DNA from: Rhodocyclaceae bacterium | GTDB lineage: Bacteria; Pseudomonadota; Gammaproteobacteria; Burkholderiales; Rhodocyclaceae | Direction of reading: 5' to 3' | DNA: 5,377 nt | Assembly: GCA_018262875.1 (NCBI GenBank) | Contig: JADFDL010000133.1 | Location: forward strand, 1-5,377 | Shown here: positions 3,637 through 5,377 of the stretch, one piece after another | Layout of the letters: every line of letters begins with the position of its first letter | Position numbering within the stretch: the stretch's first letter is position 1 | Translations under genes and position numbers: made by a program | Notes under the pieces: generated by a model | The model's input: the letters and a program-made list of their open reading frames with translations, nothing else | Databases searched by the model: none | What the model was told of the DNA's origin: nothing

Positions 3637-3723
3637 ATGATTGTAAGAAATTTTTTCACGCTTGCCGGGTGACGGATTTTTTCAAGGCGGGTAGGCTAGC
3701 GAAAACAACCCTGGGAGCCGCAG

Positions 3724-3810
3724 ATGAAATCCTTCCTGATCAAGAAAAATAAGAGGCAAATGTGCCTTGACACAAAAGGCGTATCTGCCTATCGTTGTTT
3801 CCATGACTGA
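3724..3810 (+). CDS. Possible 28-residue ORF across the rightward promoter
   Basis: The ATG has GGGAG about seven bases upstream, and the frame (MKSFLIKKNKRQMCLDTKGV, then eight residues) crosses both operators and ends in the start of the HTH gene. It would need transcription from further left, where no convincing promoter is seen. The basic start is peptide-like, but overlap with promoter elements makes conserved coding doubtful. If transcribed, it could couple translation into the otherwise ribosome-site-less HTH gene. Confidence 0.2.
   Translation: MKSFLIKKNKRQMCLDTKGVSAYRCFHD
3755..3766. promoter_or_regulatory. Operator upstream of the rightward -35 box
   Basis: GGCAAATGTGCC carries the same GGC/GCC arms and abuts TTGACA. 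It lies 23 bp from the spacer operator, as on the leftward side. Its centre departs most from the shared pattern, so it may be the weakest of the four sites. Confidence 0.6.
3767..3795 (+). promoter_or_regulatory. Rightward promoter giving a leaderless transcript
   Basis: Consensus TTGACA (3767-3772), a 17-bp spacer and TATCGT (3790-3795). By usual spacing the start is at about 3802, and the HTH gene begins at 3803, leaving essentially no leader. The -35 and -10 boxes are identical to those of the leftward promoter. Confidence 0.8.
3778..3789. promoter_or_regulatory. Operator in the spacer of the rightward promoter
   Basis: GGCGTATCTGCC fills the end of the spacer and abuts the -10 box, exactly as the spacer operator does at the leftward promoter. 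Occupancy would shut off the HTH gene, which suggests autoregulation. Confidence 0.75.
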
Positions 3811-3988
3811 TCTCCTTCACTTCGTCCGCGATAGCCTGACCCGATCCATGGGCGACTTGCCCAAGGTTTCGCGGGATACCGGCATCCCATACGACACCGT
3901 CCTGCGCATCAAGAACGGCGAGGGCGATCCCGGTTACAGCAAAGTCCAGCGCCTGGCCGAGTACTTCGAGCAGCAAAAGGCCGCCTGA
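3803..3988 (+). CDS. Small helix-turn-helix regulator (Cro/repressor type)
   Basis: This 61-residue protein consists of little more than one helix-turn-helix domain: helix 1 around LLHFVRDSLTRS, the HTH at LPKVSRDTGIPYDTVLRIKN (about residues 19-38), then KVQRLAEYFEQQ as the last helix. This is the XRE/Cro-like pattern. It lacks a C-terminal oligomerisation or RecA-sensitive cleavage domain, so it resembles Cro or a minimal repressor more than a full CI. The ATG at 3803 is chosen because the upstream in-frame TTG at 3767 is the -35 box. There is no ribosome binding site; the ATG lies at the predicted transcription start, as in lambda cI made from PRM. It most likely binds the four palindromes and controls both promoters, by inference. 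Confidence 0.85.
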   Translation: MTDLLHFVRDSLTRSMGDLPKVSRDTGIPYDTVLRIKNGEGDPGYSKVQRLAEYFEQQKAA

Positions 3989-4104
3989 TGTTCCCAACAA
4001 TGCCCTGCCGCCCGGCGACCCGAAAGTCTCCTCCCGGACAAGCGCAAGCGAGTCGGCGCGGCGTGGGCACCCTTACTTCCCTGAGCGCAGCAACTGCGCC
4101 CTTC

Positions 4105-4135
4105 GGCCCGCGTGTCCACACCGCGGGCCTTTTTT
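4105..4135 (+). terminator. Rho-independent terminator after the HTH gene
   Basis: GGCCCGCG (4105-4112) and CGCGGGCC (4122-4129) form a perfect 8-bp stem around a 9-base loop, followed at once by six T residues (4130-4135). It should end the short regulator transcript and isolate the regulator from the downstream genes. Confidence 0.85.
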
Positions 4136-4213
4136 CTTCGCGCCCGCTGGCGGGCCGGGATATGTCCGCTACGCAGTCTCCTCTCCAAAAAGCTCTCAAG
4201 CCGTCATGGGCTG

Positions 4214-4242
4214 CCCCGGCCGCGCGCCGGGGTCATCTTTTT
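4214..4242 (+). terminator. Second hairpin, possible terminator
   Basis: CCCCGGC (4214-4220) and GCCGGGG (4226-4232) form a 7-bp stem with a 5-base loop. The T-tract is interrupted (TCATCTTTTT) and begins a few bases late. It may be a backup terminator or an antitermination-sensitive stop in front of the rightward genes. Confidence 0.45.
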
Positions 4243-4277
4243 GTCGCTGTCGCCATAACCAAGAAGAAGGGCGATCC

Positions 4278-4517
4278 ATGGATTTCTGTGCCTCCTGCAT
4301 CCGGTTCGCGCTGATGCCCGAGAAACTGCTGGACGAGATGACGATCAAGCTGGGCCTGGACCAGAAGCGCCGCCTGGTGGCGCTGGCCGAGGCGGATGGA
4401 TTGACGGCGTCCGAGTTGGTGCGGCGGTTGATCGAAAGCCATATCGAGGATCGTGCGGCGAATTACCGCGCGCTCCATTCCATCTTCGGCGAGAGCCGGT
4501 CAACACCCAAGGAGTGA
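4278..4517 (+). CDS. Ribbon-helix-helix-like DNA-binding protein
   Basis: Up to 79 residues. The core MTIKLGLDQKRRLVALAEAD followed by GLTASELVRRLIESHIEDR has the strand, helix, Thr/Ser-Glu-Leu turn and second helix of Arc/CopG-type proteins, which act as dimers or higher oligomers. The start is uncertain. ATG 4278 (AAGG seven bases upstream) adds an N-terminus with a CASC motif; ATG 4314 lacks a ribosome site; ATG 4338 has GGACGAG just upstream and gives the canonical short form. A phage regulator or accessory DNA-binding protein is likely. The next gene starts four bases after its stop, with the ribosome site inside this gene's 3' end. Confidence 0.75.
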   Translation: MDFCASCIRFALMPEKLLDEMTIKLGLDQKRRLVALAEADGLTASELVRRLIESHIEDRAANYRALHSIFGESRSTPKE

Positions 4518-4521
4518 CAGC

Positions 4522-4944
4522 ATGGGACGTGATGAGAGGGTGAGAGCCCGCCATCCCGGCGCGGCACGGCGTTTGTGGACGCTGTTGCTGGAACGCGACG
4601 GCCTAGTGGATGCTTTCATGGCGCGGGATATCGTGGCGCAATACCCGGAGTTCAATGTTGGCCGCTATCCGGAGAAGAGCGTCGGCCGGGCCATCGGCCA
4701 TCTGATCCGCATGGGCGGGGTGGAGGTGGCCGAGCGCGTGCGCCTGCCGGGTGAGACGTGGATAACGTGCGTGTATCGCCGTTGCTCGGATGTGCTGTCT
4801 GCCCCGGTGCGGCGCACGCCTGTGCCGGTGAAGCCGGCCAACCTGCGCGAGATCCGCTTCCCAGATACGTGGAAACCGTTTCGTGATGGTGAGCGCAAGA
4901 GCAAGTGGTTGGGCTATGCCTCGCCCCTGGCGGGGATCGAGTGA
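4522..4944 (+). CDS. Hypothetical phage protein with winged-helix-like N-terminus, 140 residues
   Basis: ATG 4522 follows AAGGAG with a seven-base spacer. Residues 15-75 (RRLWTLLLERDGLVDAFMAR, DIVAQYPEFN, VGRAIGHLIRMGGVEVAERV) suggest helices ending in a beta hairpin, the pattern of a winged-helix DNA-binding domain, though I do not recognise a named family. The C-terminal third is Pro- and Arg-rich (APVRRTPVPVKPANLREIRF) and ends WLGYASPLAGIE. Its stop overlaps the next ATG in ATGA form. A role in phage gene control or replication is only inferred from location. Confidence 0.8.
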   Translation: MGRDERVRARHPGAARRLWTLLLERDGLVDAFMARDIVAQYPEFNVGRYPEKSVGRAIGHLIRMGGVEVAERVRLPGETWITCVYRRCSDVLSAPVRRTPVPVKPANLREIRFPDTWKPFRDGERKSKWLGYASPLAGIE

Positions 4945-5246
4945 TGGTGGCCCGCCTGGCGATGAAGTGGCGCAAGCCCATGGCCCAGGCCCACTCCATT
5001 GCAAAACGAAAGACGGCGAAGGGCAGGGCGTCGGCCATCCATGCGTGGTGCGAGATGTGCAAGGAGGCCCTGCGTGGTGATGTGCCAGTGCGAGGCGTGC
5101 AGCCCGACCCCGTCCCCAACCTGGACCCGGGCGCACGCGCTGAGGTGCGAGGCGCGCATGGTCTTGCGCCTGAAGGACCAGACCGCCCACGAGTACCTGG
5201 CCCAGGTGGAAGCCAGGCGCGGCTACCCATCGAGGAGGCAGCTTGA
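4944..5246 (+). CDS. Hypothetical basic protein; true 3' end uncertain
   Basis: ATG 4944 overlaps the upstream stop. The first 45 residues (MVARLAMKWRKPMAQAHSIA, KRKTAKGRASAIHAWCEMCK, EALRG) look coding: basic, with GC-rich third positions. After about 5076 third-position GC drops and the sequence becomes Pro/Gly-rich, while the +1-shifted frame takes over coding character. As read, the ORF is 100 residues and overlaps the next gene by about 170 bases. A likely explanation is an indel: a TGA at 5078-5080 in another frame would end a 45-residue gene at a typical TGATG junction. Function unknown. Confidence 0.5.
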   Translation: MVARLAMKWRKPMAQAHSIAKRKTAKGRASAIHAWCEMCKEALRGDVPVRGVQPDPVPNLDPGARAEVRGAHGLAPEGPDRPRVPGPGGSQARLPIEEAA

Positions 5247-5292
5247 ACAGGCCATCGCCCAGGAAAGAAATCCCCGCTCCCCTGCTGGGTAG
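5074..5292 (+). CDS. Hypothetical phage protein, about 72 residues
   Basis: Third-position GC is very high throughout this frame, which marks it as the coding one. AAGGAGG (5061-5067) is six bases before GTG 5074; GTG 5077 and ATG 5080 follow immediately and any of the three may be used. The N-terminus is Cys-rich (CQCEAC), and the core is CEARMVLRLKDQTAHEYLAQ followed by VEARRGYPSRRQLEQAI. This pattern of a charged helix, VExRRG turn and second helix resembles short uncharacterised phage proteins seen near replication genes. No function is assigned. Confidence 0.7.
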   Translation: MVMCQCEACSPTPSPTWTRAHALRCEARMVLRLKDQTAHEYLAQVEARRGYPSRRQLEQAIAQERNPRSPAG

Positions 5293-5377
5293 CCTATGGC
5301 ATGGCGTCGAAGGCAAGGCGCAACACAAGCCAGATGATGGGTCCTTCCTGGCCTTCTCCCTTGCGGGTAATCCGCGC
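5243..5377 (+). CDS. 5' end of an unidentified gene (partial, TTG start)
   Basis: An open frame with coding-like composition begins at TTG 5243, which overlaps the alternative upstream stop (TTGA), with GAGGAGG ending four bases earlier. It runs to the window edge, 45 codons: NRPSPRKEIPAPLLGSLWHG, then VEGKAQHKPDDGSFLAFSLA. The previous gene's 3' end overlaps it by about 50 bases. An ATG at 5301 in another frame is also open to the edge, so the frame choice is tentative. Confidence 0.4.
   Translation, partial: MNRPSPRKEIPAPLLGSLWHGVEGKAQHKPDDGSFLAFSLAGNPR

Larger units (their letters stand above)
3989..4277. other. Intergenic region with two transcription-stopping hairpins
   Basis: These 289 bases separate the regulator gene from the next rightward gene. 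They hold a clear terminator near 4105-4135, a second hairpin near 4214-4242 and a short GCCCGC/GCGGGC repeat around 4142-4155. Open frames here pass through the hairpins and look non-coding. No convincing promoter for the downstream genes was found. Confidence 0.6.

Noticed and set aside
3767..3802. N-terminal extension of the HTH protein from TTG 3767
   Set aside because: The TTG is part of the -35 box TTGACA and the extension covers the promoter, so it cannot be on the transcript from this promoter.
3988..4314. Rightward ORF through the terminator region
   Set aside because: It reads through both hairpins, lacks a ribosome site and has low-complexity composition.
4603..5328. Leftward 241-codon ORF
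   Set aside because: It is antisense to the rightward genes with proper ribosome sites; composition is rich in Pro, Arg and His with no domain pattern.

Overview
The window is a compact, GC-rich stretch of bacteriophage or prophage DNA, probably from a beta- or gammaproteobacterial host. This rests on base composition, the run of very small overlapping genes, a divergent repressor-type control region, and an N-terminus resembling phage radical-SAM-like proteins. No integrase, capsid or replication gene is visible, so I cannot name the phage or say whether it is integrated.

Right of centre (about 3555-3803) is a control region with two divergent promoters of nearly identical build. In each, a 12-bp GGC...GCC palindrome abuts a TTGACA -35 box and a second palindrome fills the 17-bp spacer before a TATCGT -10 box. 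The rightward promoter starts transcription almost on the ATG of a 61-residue helix-turn-helix protein, giving a leaderless mRNA. The leftward promoter drives a long operon of small genes, most joined by ATGA overlaps (3554 down to 1780). Right of the HTH gene are a rho-independent terminator, a second hairpin and then a rightward group: a ribbon-helix-helix-like protein, a 140-residue unknown, and overlapping small genes running off the right edge.

The main discovery candidate is at the left (1-1775). Here the leftward operon is interrupted by four sites with the architecture of integron attC recombination sites: 233-320, 533-610, 1399-1458 and 1710-1775. Each has CTAAC and GTT core boxes, imperfectly paired inner boxes with an extra base on the same side, and a variable centre. 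The 533-610 site carries end motifs that, from memory, match the aadA-type attC of clinical integrons with about one mismatch per half. The three segments between sites begin and end with complementary 7-11 bp, as excised and inserted integron cassettes do. Two carry one leftward gene each, in line with the phage operon. The third (605-1452) carries two rightward genes with their own promoter and a stop codon embedded in the next attC. The first phage-type gene to the left starts just beyond an attC core box.

My reading is that an integron-style cassette array sits inside, and is partly expressed by, a phage early operon. The sites are visible in the sequence. Their activity, the source of the integrase and the history of the array are inference.
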